Origin: Agarophyton chilense
Taxonomy: Eukaryota > Rhodophyta > Florideophyceae > Gracilariales > Gracilariaceae
Length of the DNA stretch: 64,000 bases
NCBI GenBank assembly: GCA_030374765.1
Contig: JARGXX010000115.1
Coordinates: 496,001-560,000 of the forward strand
Reading direction: 5' to 3'
Part shown: positions 20,941 to 31,135 of the stretch, one piece after another
Numbering within the stretch: the first letter of the stretch is position 1
How the letters are laid out: each line of letters begins with the position of its first letter
Notes under the pieces: generated by a model
Databases searched by the model: none
Told to the model about the DNA's origin: nothing
The model's input: only the letters and a program-made list of their open reading frames with translations
Translations under genes and position numbers: made by a program

Positions 20941-21608
20941 TGTAGGACAATGCCCCCAAGGGGGAAAACCTACGAAAACGTCCAGATCTTCCTCTCACGA
21001 GGTAACCGGCGCGGTAGAGCCCTCCCAGGGATCGGCGCGCAATGCCGGGTGTAAGCCGGAGCCAAACCGTCGCGACGGGCGCAGGGAGGCTGAAAGAAGC
21101 CGAGAATATCCGCCGAAGCGGTGCTTGCGTATCCTCTGAGGAGGCAAAACCCACGAGAGTGGCGAGCACGACAGGTGTCAGTGCGAGCCGCAAGAGCGGG
21201 AATTGCCCAATGAAGGGGAGGAAAAGGGAAGGAAAATGGGAACGGAGGCAAGAGGGCGAGGTTGACCACGAGTCGCAAGAGGGGACTCGGGAATAGCCGG
21301 CACTGCCGGGTGTAGCAAACCGTATACACGGGCGGAACTACGAAAGTGGGAATAGATACCCAACACACGAAGGCTGCTTGAACGTCCAAGGGGGTTGGGA
21401 AGCCGTGCACCACGGGAAATCTCTCCGTGAGGAGTTGTATATCCGCGCAGGCGGTTCAACCCAGAGCCAAGATCTGGAAGACCAAGATCAGCCTTGTGGG
21501 GGAGACTTTACTGGACCGGCGGCCGCGAGGCCGGCGGCCTAAGTACTGTAGTCACCGTAGACTAGAATAAATAAAGTCTATCCTAAATAGCTAAATGTAC
21601 GTCTAACA
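20941..21608 (-). repeat. 5' LTR of gypsy B
   Basis: The inner edge is TGTAGGACAATG (plus orientation), that is, the LTR ends TTGTCCTACA on the minus strand, next to the primer-binding site. The outer edge is probably gtctaACA at 21608, which would give roughly matching inverted ends (TGTTAGAC versus TGTAGGAC), but similar GC-rich sequence continues to about 21684. The A/T-rich stretch at 21563-21605 may hold promoter or polyadenylation signals. No second LTR and no target-site duplication were found. Confidence 0.5.
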
Positions 21609-21682
21609 AAGGGGCCAATCTGGCGGCCACGTATCGCGCGGGCGCCGCGGCCACGTGTATGGCATCCGGTCCCGCCGGTGCA

Positions 21683-22748
21683 TCACCGGCGTTCCGGGTT
21701 TCGCCGTGAAAACGGATTACTGCTACTCATAACGAGGTTGCACGCCGGAGGCTCCGGAAAAAACTTAAGTCCGCAAAAACCTCCCTGGAGGACGTTGCTC
21801 TTCAAGCACTTCCCGTCGCCGGGTTTTGCTCTACACTTTGTCAAAATCTCTATTAGCCCTATCATCCGCTGTCGTTCGGCACGCGCCAAATTGCACTCTT
21901 CTTTTTCCATATCGAGCCTCTTTTCTTCGAGAGTAAATCTAGGGTTGCTTTCTTCCTTCAAAGCCTCAAACCTTTCAAATTACTTTGCACTTCGCTCTCG
22001 TTCTACTTGCAATCGTTGCTGATCCAATTCAAACCTCTGTTGTTCAAATTGATGGCGCACTTTCGATTGTTCCTTAGTGAAATTTGTCATATCATCATTC
22101 GAGTTTGATGCTTCCGAACGTCGGGCTCGTTTCTTGCCACTTGATCTTGAAGAAGTCATTTTCTCATCATTAAAAGCGTCGCATTTCTTTCTCTTCAAGG
22201 CTTGATCTCGTATCTTTTCTCCTGCGGCGATCAGTTGCATTTCCTTCCTTTTTGCCTAGTTCTTCCTTCTCCACTTTCGTAGCTTCATTTTTTTCGTCAA
22301 TTTCATTGATCAGATCATGCAGAAACGCTTCTTTTTCTCCGTAGGTTTCGACAATACCAGGAGCAGAATCATTTGTTTTTACTTCCGCGCGTCGAACAAC
22401 GACAAGACGTTTGAACCGATCGATTAGTGTTTTGTGAGAGGGTGTATGCATAGAACAAAGCGCAATATTTGGCACAAGTTTCAAAAACGTGTTATGAACT
22501 TTTTCGAAAAGTATATCTGCCTTACCCCAAGCAGGTATGTGTGCATCTGCATTGCGAACAGAGCGAAGAAGGAAAAGATCGTACAGGGCAGAAAATCGAA
22601 AACGTTTTTGTTTAAAGTTCGCAGTCTGTTTCGCGGATGGCATTTTGTTTTGTTCGACGACTTTTTGTATGAATTTCGGATCTCCACAAGGTTCTATCTC
22701 GTGTTGTGTAGAGTGTACAGCGTTGGATGGTTGTATAGATGTATTCAT
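21683..22748 (-). pseudogene. Myb/SANT-like DNA-binding protein, frameshifted
   Basis: Minus strand. The first piece (22748-22170) has RFRFSALYDLFLLRSVRNAD, PAWGKADILFEKVHNTFLKL and TLIDRFKRLVVVRRAEV, a pattern like the Myb/SANT-like domain of proteins that often accompany PIF/Harbinger or related transposons. A frameshift near 22245 moves the reading to 22240-21980 (basic, KKRARRSEASNSND, then a Gln/Arg-rich coiled coil). After a stop at 21980 it continues in 21961-21683 (EECNLARAERQRMIGLIEIL), which matches the usual C-terminal helix. The family assignment is from pattern only. No linked DDE transposase is seen. Confidence 0.55.
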
Positions 22749-23902
22749 GACGGAAAGAACCCAGAACGAGCATCCAGAAAGCTACTCTGCACCTGCAAAA
22801 GCTATACAACCACCAACTCGTATGAGATGACTTTTCTACGAGAAGTGGTTAGCCAATCACGTGCAGTTTGTACCCACGAAAGACAGGTTTGTAACCTGTA
22901 ATTTCTGTCTACCATATTTATACGAGAATTGGGTTTGCGTATATTCTCTAATGTCGTTCTTTTTGAACGTCACTATTGCTTCATCCGCAGCTGAAGATGA
23001 AAAATGCCCATCATGTCTAAAAGTGCATGAACATAATAAATTAGTTCCCTTGTCAATGATCCTGTTGGGTGATTAAACATTACAGTCGTTGACCAGTCAT
23101 CAATGTCTTTACACTCAGTGGACACGGAAAATCATGACAGCGCCGAGATGCAAACAATTGGCAAAGCTGGAGACACGTGGAGCCCAAGATTCCAAAAATA
23201 GAACCGCGGTTCTTAATATGTGGAATGAAGCACAACGCTGGGGCAGAACTGAAATTCATATTGCCGTTTGTTCATCATCTTTTGATTTAAACGATGTTCA
23301 TTTTTACAGTACTTGACTCTTGTCCAGCTCTTTCCGCAAAACGATTCCGTTGATCGATCGGGTTTATCTACGATGGAACGGCGCTTTCCCAGGCAGCAAC
23401 AAGAAAGGGAGGAGTGATTTGGTTTACAACTGAGATACCAATGACTGGGGATAGATACTTGTCGTTCTCTTTGCTTTTGTGTCGTCGGTCAGAGAAGCGA
23501 GTGTTCTTTGGGCTTAAGACTTTCATTGCTTTTCCAAATAGAACGTCCACACTCGCTTTATCCACATTTTAGCTTATAGTAGTGGGATGGCCGAGTTTGT
23601 ATATTCTTGCCTCAAAAAGGCGATTTAGTTACCCATTTGCCCCACTGTCTAGAGCATCTTGAATGTGGTATGTGGTTGGGCGAGATAAACTACCATTCCA
23701 GACCAGAGTGAATTGGAACAGCTTTTGTTTCGATCGGGCTCTGGAGGTTGGCAATCCACCAAATTAAGTACAGTTTTTTAATCATGTGGTGAAGAACGCT
23801 TTTCCCAACGCTACGACGAAGTTTCCCGCCTGTTGCTTGCTTTTGAAGCGAGCTACAATAAATTTTCGTCCTCCCACCCTTCGTACTTCTTTGATACCTT
23901 TC
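22749..23902. other. no confident gene; possible TE scraps
   Basis: Open stretches such as plus 22861-23076 with cysteine pairs (VTCNFC, KCPSCLKV) and minus 23368-23565 (MDKASVDVLFGKAMKVLSP) could be fragments of a transposon-encoded zinc-finger protein. None is long or has a recognisable domain. Confidence 0.3.
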
Positions 23903-24559
23903 CAAGGCAATGTGAAACATCATCTAATTATATAGCCACTCGAATGTCATTCAAACATGTCTGGTCACCAACTGAATAATCGAAGATCATATCATGCCTA
24001 CCGTAAGTTAAGGATCCGCATTGTGTATTTTCATGAGACCCCGTGCAGCATCGTGCACGTTGCTGCCCTTTTGTAACCTCGTCGGGAGAAAAGCCTGTCG
24101 TAGGCATCATGTTTCGTTCCTACGGTTGATAACGGGAGGAAGCAAGTAGTAGGTTTTACTGGTGGATGCTTGATTCGAGTGAATCCAAAGAACGTACGAA
24201 CGGGCTAGACTGAATACTAAGCTAGGCCGGAGGCCATGCCGAAGGCAAAGCTGGTTCATACAGCAGGGAATGCATACAGAAATGCAAGAGAACGACCGAT
24301 CGGGCGTGTAGGCCAGTGTGGAAGCTGGGACAAACTGTCCTTTGTGCCACGCTGGCAGAATGCCCCGCTGGCATAATGCCAAGCTGACCACACCTTTGTA
24401 TTGTTTTGAACGTTGTCAAATTCTATTCAGCTCTCCGTCTTTTCAACCTTTTTCTGATGGTCAAAGATGTTTGAGAAAAGTCGTAAAAAGTCTCTGAGAG
24501 TTCCTAGTTCTTTTTCGAAGTTCAAGTCTTTTTATAGTGGGCCTTCAATTGGAGCAGCA

Positions 24560-25000
24560 CTATCTACACCTTTTGAATTGTTTTTCATTTCCTGTACAAA
24601 CTTTGGTATTGCTTGAGCTTTGGAACTGCGTTATTCGTTTTTTAAAAATGAGAGAACAAACACTTTCGACGGTATAGTGTTTTTGCAGTAGTACTACGGC
24701 TTGTTTGTGTTGTTCACGTAGTTGATTAAGTTGTTCGCGGCGCTTTTCTATGAGAAAAGAATGAATTCGAATTGCTTTAGTACCCAACTTATACAGTTGA
24801 CATCTTAAGAAATGAAGCATTCTGCCCGCAAAAACTAAAGAAAACGAACATACAGAAATCAGCTCACGAGCGGACCTCTGTTGCGCGCACGTTGAATGGT
24901 GACCGTTTTGGCTCCATGTTCGGTTTGAACTGTTGTTATTGTTAGAAACAGCCACTGCCAGGCATGTTTGGTCGTGGTTAAGATTTCTGACCATAAACAT
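24560..25000 (-). CDS. hypothetical protein, 146 aa, conserved in both arms
   Basis: MFMVRNLNHDQTCLAVAVSN at the start, a short hydrophobic stretch (ISVCSFSLVFAGRMLHFL), then a basic Gln/Arg-rich helix (IEKRREQLNQLREQHKQAVV) and a basic C-terminus. The copy at 55160-55594 is 144 aa. The two copies differ by a 6-nt in-frame indel plus a few substitutions and neither has a stop, which favours coding, though young duplication alone could explain it. No family recognised. It lies downstream of the multi-TM gene in the same direction. Confidence 0.4.
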   Translation of the reverse strand: MFMVRNLNHDQTCLAVAVSNNNNSSNRTWSQNGHHSTCAQQRSARELISVCSFSLVFAGRMLHFLRCQLYKLGTKAIRIHSFLIEKRREQLNQLREQHKQAVVLLQKHYTVESVCSLIFKKRITQFQSSSNTKVCTGNEKQFKRCR

Positions 25001-25081
25001 TAAAGGTATTCAGTATGGGAGGCCTCCAATGACAACTCTGTGTACTAAAGCCTGTGTTAAGAGGAGTTGAGTCGAACGGCA

Positions 25082-25372
25082 TTATCGGAGATCTGTTTTG
25101 AGAGAGCATAACACTAAATGGCTCTTGATCCACTTTATCCTTTGTTCCAAATATCTGTTGTCTGCAAGGGTGCAAGTTGTTGCTATCGTACGAACTGATA
25201 CGCTATGGTTAAGCAGCTGCGACATTCTCATGTTTTTTGTCATTGGGTCACATAAAAGCACTTCTACTCCTTGCCATATGGTAAGGGCAAGATACGGATG
25301 CTTCTTAAACTCGCGTTGGACATGTCTCAAAACATTTCCGGCATCTCCCAGGTCATATGCAAATAGACACAT
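25082..25372 (-). CDS. small hypothetical protein MCLFAYDLGDAGN...
   Basis: The ATG at 25372 gives MCLFAYDLGDAGNVLRHVQR and continues HPYLALTIWQGVEVLLCDP to about 96 codons. A leader of about 280 bp with a TATA-like ctatataaaaac (about 25617) precedes it. The leader and start are repeated in the right arm (54786, frameshifted after about 48 codons), at 5.7 kb (stop at the sixth codon) and at 50.7 kb (frameshifted). Only this copy is open. No family recognised; it could be a first exon. Confidence 0.4.
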   Translation of the reverse strand: MCLFAYDLGDAGNVLRHVQREFKKHPYLALTIWQGVEVLLCDPMTKNMRMSQLLNHSVSVRTIATTCTLADNRYLEQRIKWIKSHLVLCSLKTDLR

Positions 25373-25653
25373 CTTAGCCGTCAGCAAGCGTAGAGCTCTC
25401 TCTGATTTTGTTTAAAAGCATTAGCAATGTAGTTCCGATTTTGCATTGTTGTGAGATAGCGATGCTCATTTAATCAGAAACTACGGAAGTTGACGCTGTA
25501 CAGATAGCTCACATGCTATGTGTTGTGCATTCTTGAGTCATAGAAAGCGGGGCAGATGCCTTCCGCTCCTCCTGCTTTGTACAGTGTCATGCATTGTCGA
25601 CACGATCCGCAAAGCTATATAAAAACATTTTCTTGTTTCTATAATGCTCTTTG

Positions 25654-26685
25654 TCAACATTGAATATCCGTTTCAGTGACAAGCTGCATCTGAGGCCCTT
25701 GTTTCATCGCATGAACACATGCAGTCCTACTTTTCCCGAATCTTCTTTTTCCAAGCTTCACTTTTGCCCAATGCATTGGGTTACTCATATCAAAACAGAT
25801 TTGGCTACGGAAAAATCGAGCCGGCAAAGTGAGAAAACACATCACCCAAGTGATTCCGAGACCTATAATGACAGCAGCGGGGACCTTGGTGACATCTTCA
25901 TGATCGAAAAACTCGCATGTTGAGGTTCTCGAACCTAGCAGTATTCTGGCTACAATTCTGTCTGTGCTCTCAGCCTTTTCCATAGCCAAAAGGATGGCAA
26001 AAACCCTATCACTCAACTCGTCTTGCGATGTTGTTGGCTTGAAAAACAGTTTCACGTCGAAAATATGCACATCATCCAAAGGAATACCCATTTTGGGATG
26101 CAACTCTGAAAAGCCGAAGGTATCGTTGCGTAGAATCGTGAACAAGCAGAGCTCTATACCATCTTCGGGCACATAATGACATTTCTTCTTCAAATCCTGC
26201 GTCTTTTGAAGTGAAGAATCAACCAAAAGAATCTCATAGAGTGGAGAGACTGAACAAGACACTCTGGAAGAAGTAAGGCTTTGATTTGTCATGTGAACAC
26301 GCTCGCTTGCATTGAACACTTTCGCGCAGTGCTGAATAGCAAGGAATGATTGTTCTTGGTTCTCGAACGAGGTGAACATTCCACGTTTTACATTGAGCCC
26401 TGTTTGAAGGCAGGGGCTTTGCACTGGAACGAGACGAATTTTCAGGTCAATAAAATAACCGGCGATGAGCTCAGTTGAGAGAAATAGAACAAGGCCTCCT
26501 GAGAAGATGAGTCAAGTCCTAACTTTATGTCCTTGGACGAAAATCGGGTTACCTCTCTCCAGTTTCCGACACTCTCCACATGAGTGGATAAAATTCAATG
26601 ACGTTATAAAGCAGTATTCTGCAAGAGTGCTTAACAGAGTTGTGAAAAGGTTGACAAATTGTGGGTTTACGTTTATCTGCACCAT
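25654..26685 (-). pseudogene. multi-TM ectodomain protein, left-arm copy, one nonsense codon
   Basis: Homologue of the intact 344-aa protein at 53470-54504. Start MVQINVNPQFVNLF at 26685. A TGA at 26514-26512 stands where the other copy has Gly (GGA) in HKVRTGLIF, just before the second hydrophobic segment. The rest (25654-26511) is open and nearly identical, ending VTETDIQC. One G-to-T change thus breaks it, unless a short N-terminal peptide and an internal start at MQSPCLQTGL are used. The ectodomain keeps the same Cys pattern and N-glycosylation sequons (FNASE, TNQSL). Confidence 0.7.
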
Positions 26686-26884
26686 CTTTCCTAGAATTCG
26701 AGCAGTTGGTTCTTCTGTTGAATAAAGAAGAATGGTTGGTACAAATACTCTTCCAAGACATCCACGACACACAAAGCACCAAAAAGTTTCCGAGTGCTCT
26801 TCTCTGGGAAAGAATTAGCAGGCTTTGTATAAGGTTTGCTTTCTTGATTCATGATAAACTTTTCATGAAGCATGTCTGCATCTC

Positions 26885-27127
26885 TCATCTCTGGCCTCTT
26901 GTGTAAGTTGACAACATGCCTCGGAAATGATTCTCTTCACGTGTAGAAACGAGATTCTGTAGTAGACGAGTTCTCGAATTCGAAATATGTGATGTGCCGT
27001 TTATGCTGCCAGCTTTCTTCATACATGTCGCTTTTTTCTCAGAAATCGCGACATTGAACCTTATTTTTAATGGTAACAATGTTATTCCAACTCGACCCTT
27101 ACCATTGTAAATGTGCGATCGCCGCAT
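26885..27127 (-). CDS. 80-aa hypothetical ORF upstream of the multi-TM gene
   Basis: MRRSHIYNGKGRVGITLLPL, basic, open to 80 codons. The right-arm copy (53028-53270) has the same length with several substitutions. It lies about 0.2 kb upstream of the multi-TM gene on the same strand and may be 5' leader, an upstream ORF or an exon. No recognisable domain. Confidence 0.25.
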   Translation of the reverse strand: MRRSHIYNGKGRVGITLLPLKIRFNVAISEKKATCMKKAGSINGTSHISNSRTRLLQNLVSTREENHFRGMLSTYTRGQR

Positions 27128-27872
27128 TCATCCTGTAGGGTATTGTGAAGAGGTCAAGGCTCAGTCAGGTGATTGGAACAGTCGCATTCGCACTTTTGTT
27201 TTAGCTACAGTAGATTTTCTACCAATTTCACTTTGAAGTATGGTAATCACACAAGAAGTTCAATGATCTTATTGATAGTCTCTGTCCTCTTTTGGAGCAA
27301 CCAAAAATTTCGGACTAGTTTGAATGGTCTTCTCTTCAAACGTCTCTTCCCAACTGCTCGGCTACAACGCACCAAAAAGTGGTTTGTATACGTGTAGAGA
27401 GGCACAAGCAGTTGTGCAACACAACCTTTTCAGCGGAGAAAGCTATGGATACTGGCAGGAGCTTGTCCAGAGATGAATAATGTAGAGGAAATGTCCCAAC
27501 GCAGCAGCGGCCTTTGACTGCTGGCGTGCGCACGTGAAGATTTCTACAGTTTGCCTGAGAAATGGCTCTTAGCTCGAAACGGGAGGGCTTGCAAACAACA
27601 TGTCGCTGAATGCAAGCATTAAAAACATGCGATCGGCAAAGTGACTGTCGGGCCTCGTGACCACGATTTGAAAGTGGCTCCCCCTAGGGATGGAGACGTC
27701 CCTAAACAACGAGAGAAATGACAAGGCGCGCAGGGAAAGATGATTCTGTGCTACACCTCAAGACAGCCATCTTCATCACACATGCAAACAGACTGGTAAA
27801 AAGAAATAATTGAGGGCGAAGAGTGGTGAGGGAGTCAGGAAGACTGCAGCCGTCGAATGCTCAAAAATCGCT

Positions 27873-27889
27873 TTAGCCACGGTGGCTAA
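27873..27889. promoter_or_regulatory. palindrome TTAGCCAC-G-GTGGCTAA upstream of the secreted-protein gene
   Basis: A perfect 8-bp inverted repeat around one base, 38 bp upstream of the TATA box and about 120 bp upstream of the ATG at 28009. It is kept in the right arm (52233-52249). Its position suggests a dimeric transcription-factor site; that is inference. Confidence 0.4.
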
Positions 27890-27926
27890 GCGCACACCTG
27901 TACAACCACACACGTAGCCATAGAGC

Positions 27927-27934
27927 TATAAAAG
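27927..27934 (+). promoter_or_regulatory. TATA box of the secreted-protein gene
   Basis: TATAAAAG, 82 bp before the start codon at 28009, conserved in the right-arm copy (52188-52195, minus). The C-rich stretch about 25-35 bp downstream (ctctgccctgagcgtcattg) is a likely initiation region. Confidence 0.6.
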
Positions 27935-28008
27935 CACCCAAGAACCTCTGCCCTGAGCGTCATTGTTCCTCGGCATCCGTCGTATCGTCACAACCTCTGT
28001 TGGCATAA

Positions 28009-28488
28009 ATGAGAGGGGCTCATATCTTGAACATGTGGCTCTTTCTGTGGACATTCCACACCATCTGTATCAACGCTTTGTCATACGCACGGACCACATC
28101 GCTGATATTTTGCGACGCAAACCAAGGCTGTGGAACTCATGATGGGTGGCAACTGAAATGTGATGGATTTGAAAACATGAAGGGAGTTGTATTCATGAAG
28201 GCGATAGACCAGAGTGACTCTTACTTGGTTTTCGAAAAAATGGAAATGCCACCAGGTACGATCTCCATATCTTTAGACCCGGAAGACTCGCCCTCAAAGA
28301 ACACTGTTTCGTCACCGCCAGCACGTCAAAAACTGTCGTATTCTCCAGACTTGTATGCACCGGATCCGTTAAGAGATCTACCGAGATGCGTTCGAATCGG
28401 AAAAGGAATATTTAGAGATGGGCGATATTTTCCTTTTAGACAAAGGATTCGTCAACGTTGTAAGCCCTCTCGCAAGTCTCGCAAGTAG
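28009..28488 (+). CDS. small secreted protein, 159 aa (left-arm copy)
   Basis: MRGAHILNMWLFLWTFHTIC followed by INALSYA looks like a signal peptide with cleavage near residue 25-27. The mature part has cysteines at CDANQGCGTHDGWQLKCDGF, an acidic/aromatic middle (DSYLVFEKMEMPPGTISISL), a linker rich in Ser/Pro/Asp, and a very basic tail (RDGRYFPFRQRIRQRCKPSR). The right-arm copy (51634-52113) differs at only one residue that I can see (Lys to Glu near the end). With TATA box and promoter palindrome it looks like an expressed gene. It is divergent from the multi-TM gene. Family unknown; a secreted, matrix-binding or defence role would be guesswork. Confidence 0.65.
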   Translation: MRGAHILNMWLFLWTFHTICINALSYARTTSLIFCDANQGCGTHDGWQLKCDGFENMKGVVFMKAIDQSDSYLVFEKMEMPPGTISISLDPEDSPSKNTVSSPPARQKLSYSPDLYAPDPLRDLPRCVRIGKGIFRDGRYFPFRQRIRQRCKPSRKSRK

Positions 28489-28710
28489 GTTTGAAGTGCC
28501 GGGGGACTGCTGGAAATGAGCACATATACAAATATCAATGCTATTCTGGAAGAAGCAACTAAGAATATTGGGAACCAAAAAAGTGTATTCATTTGGAGAG
28601 TCATAGAAAGAAAGTATTTTTAGGTTTAGTGTTTTCCAATTTTTTCAGGTCATCATTTGAACTTAAAACGAAAACACAGAAATCTAGTTCACTTCAAAGC
28701 AAATGTCTTC

Positions 28711-28945
28711 TTTCTTTATATACTTGCCATCAGAAGCCCTTATATTGACATAGAATATGTTTATACTATCAGAGAACCCTAAAAACCTTTTAGAGATATG
28801 AGTCCAAACAGAAACGACATTTTTCTTTCTCTGTTTTAGGCTCTTGCAGATTTTCATGATTTGGGAGCGAAGAGGACACAGGAGAGGCACAAGCCCATCG
28901 CCATCTGCTGCACCATACAGTAGAGCCCTACCCGTTCAGTGAGTC
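28711..28945. other. no gene recognised
   Basis: AT-rich flank of the left arm followed by what may be the start of the element E LTR (hairpin gtgagtctc/gagacttcac near 28938-28960). Confidence 0.3.
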
Positions 28946-29309
28946 TCAGAGAGACTTCACTGTGTAACATAGTTAGATATATTTACCTACTACTTCATAG
29001 ATATTCCTTAACGACCAGCTAGTGTGCGCACGGTGCCACATTGTGTCGCTTCTCCAATCCACGACGACGCACGGCGTCGCACGGCGATGCAGTACAAACC
29101 ACGGCATGCAGAACGCTCGGTCGGAGCGACAAGCTCCAGCCATATTCGCAATGCAGCCGTTCAGGCTTTCAAGGACTATAAAGACCGAGCCAATCGCTTC
29201 TCCCTAGCTGGAGAAGGACGCCCACTCTCTTTTTTCCCCTTCTGTGTTACATTTGGTAGCATCCAATTTTCTTTCCCCGCCCTAAAACGGACCCCTCACA
29301 CCATTCAAC

Positions 29310-30660
29310 ATGGCATTCGAACGCGGTTCTCGCAGCCACTCTGCTTCTTCGGCACCAAGTCGCATTACCCGCCGCACGAGCACCACCCAACCAGATGGCA
29401 CTACGGTCCCAACCCTCCAATCTCCCCTCAAGTCAGTGCATTCACGCCAGTACCTGCAACCGAGCCCCACACCTCACACTCCCCCATCATCAAATCTAAG
29501 CCCCATCGCCTATCTCAACCCACAATCGACCTCGAACACGATGCTCCGCTCATTGCGGAACCAACATATTGCAGTCGAAGCGCTCACAGCGCAGCTTCGG
29601 GAATGTGATAAGGTTCTTACTACCCAACACTGATCCCTAGGAGAACTTTTTATTGTAATCGAACGTCCTTTCGCTGACACGCAGGAGCCGGGCAGAGAGA
29701 GTCACAATATGGCTTCTCCTACATACAACGGTGCCCCAACACCGGATGAGCAACGTCATTGACCCGCTCAGATTCCTCACTCCCGTCCAGAAGACGAGCA
29801 CCGCTGAGCCTCTGACACACCATCGTCGCACGCCGCCCTGGTCTCGGCCCTAAAATCATCTAACAACCTTAGCTACTCCACCAAGGCGGAAAAAAGGACA
29901 TTTATCGAAATTAGATCCTTCATTTCGGGCATTCGGAAGATCACTAAGATCTTTCCGTTTATATCGGACGCGCAAAAAGTGGATTAAGCGATATGCCCCC
30001 TTCGTGACACCGCGGATCTATGGCATTCGAGAGCGGTAGAGAGTGGGAAGGAATTTAGGTCGCTAGAACAGCTGCAGAGAGGAATGACAAAAGTCTTTGT
30101 TCCATCTAATGAGTTATCCTCAGCACGAGTTGCTCTCATACAATTCCGCCTGAAGAACTCCCTGGATTCACACATTGCACGCTTTCAGGAGCTTGATGAT
30201 ATCTGCCACACTCCGAAATCCAAAGCTTTCACTTGTCTACAACTATCCTTACCTACACCTATTCAATATGAACTAGCCAAGGCGTACCCTCAAGGCTCTC
30301 CGACTTCAATGGAAGAGGTCTATAATTTTGTCCACAACCTCCATATTGCAGACAAGTTGAAGTCTGGCGATCGCAGTTGGTCAGCTCGAAAACTGACACC
30401 GTCCCAGTCTTCTGCTCCGCAACGTATCCAGGCCGTCCGCCCTTCCGAGGCCACACAGGAGACTCTCTTGGATCCATCGCTCGTCCAAAACATCCCACAG
30501 CCGTCTCGTGGGGCCCAGCCGACTTCCGAAACCAGCTCCAAAACCGAACCCACCGAGCACATGAGAGGCGCATGAGCTGGGGAGAACAGCCTTGCAGCGA
30601 TCCAAAACCTTGCGGCCGCTCTGGACCCCCAGCTTTTCGCATAATGGCCCCCGATCGTTC
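29310..30660 (+). pseudogene. gag: Gag of remnant E
   Basis: Starts MAFERGSRSHSASSAPSRIT (29310-29633), Ser/Thr/Pro-rich with an N-terminal domain ending LRNQHIAVEALTAQLRECDK. After stops, a retrotrans_gag-like capsid block follows in 30084-30575 (FRSLEQLQRGMTKVF just upstream, RFQELDDICHTPKS, SMEEVYNFVHNLHIADKLKS). Broken by several stops near 29.64-30.0 kb. The protease follows in the same direction. Confidence 0.5.
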
Positions 30661-30826
30661 AAAAAACTAGATAATCCGCACACAGGTGCTGTTTTGTGCG
30701 ACAGCCCTTCTGTAATAACGCTCTCAACAGTGGATAACTCCTCTCAAGGCGAGATGATCTACGAGGCCACCCTCACCGGAACTCAGATGGCCTTTCATCT
30801 CGACCCCGGAGCATCATATGCCTGCC

Positions 30827-31057
30827 TCTCAGTGACTACGCACTTATAATGCCTGTATATTTGCATTTGTATTTTATTTGCATTTGCATCACGAGAGCAC
30901 TGTTGAATTTACATTTGCAGCACGAGAGCATCATAGAACAGTTGCTCTCTCGTTAGTATCATTCTTGCCTATAAAGAAAGGACTTCTGTTCTGCCTCACT
31001 CAGAACAGAAGTCCTCAACTCACATCGTCATGTTTTCAACCGGCCGACTTTCTAGGA
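30827..31057 (+). repeat. left LTR of copia F
   Basis: 231 bp. TATAAAG at 30969-30975 is followed by a perfect 15-bp inverted repeat (30979-30993 with 31001-31015, 7-nt loop). The word CACGAGAGCA occurs twice upstream. Preceded by the target duplication CTGCC. Confidence 0.9.
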
Positions 31058-31071
31058 GGTTATGGGCCCAG
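31058..31071 (+). other. half-tRNA(iMet) primer-binding site of copia F
   Basis: GGTTATGGGCCCAG immediately after the LTR, the same as in Drosophila copia, complementary to the anticodon arm of initiator tRNA-Met. It contains an ATG (31062) that opens a short frame, MGPDFADLPISYT, ending before gag. Confidence 0.85.
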
Positions 31072-31135
31072 ACTTCGCTGATCTGCCCATCTCGTACACT
31101 TTATTTCTCTACTCTCTGTCATTAGAATTTCATCT

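Larger units (their letters stand above)
11800..21608 (-). mobile_element. chromoviral gypsy element B with antisense ORF; 3' LTR lost
   Basis: GC-rich, unlike its neighbours. On the minus strand: LTR (20941-21608), primer-binding site, gag, a -1 frameshift site, pol with protease-RT-RNaseH-integrase-chromodomain (single frame), then a 330-bp spacer and a convergent ORF on the plus strand. No sequence resembling the LTR edge TGTAGGACAATG is found near 11.8-13.4 kb, so the 3' LTR and the 5' end of the antisense ORF were lost at the A1/B junction (about 11799). The right LTR edge may reach as far as 21684. Confidence 0.75.
23903..28710 (+). repeat. left arm of a 4.8 kb inverted duplication
   Basis: This stretch matches the reverse complement of 51405-56262 almost throughout. 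The left edge is at ggaaaggcaatgtgaaac-type sequence (23903, matched at 56262) and the right edge near gttcacttcaaa (28692-28710, matched at 51405-51425). The match includes coding and non-coding parts, with scattered substitutions and small indels. Confidence 0.9.

Noticed and set aside
24222..24419. 65-codon ORF with repeated GI(M/L)PA motifs in both arms
   Set aside because: The DNA is a short imperfect repeat (ggcattatgccagc/ggcattctgccagc); the frame is probably chance, kept because the arms are alike.
28930..29300. Left LTR of element D or copia F next to the E gag
   Set aside because: No match to the 271-bp or 231-bp LTRs; element E seems to have its own, unidentified LTR.
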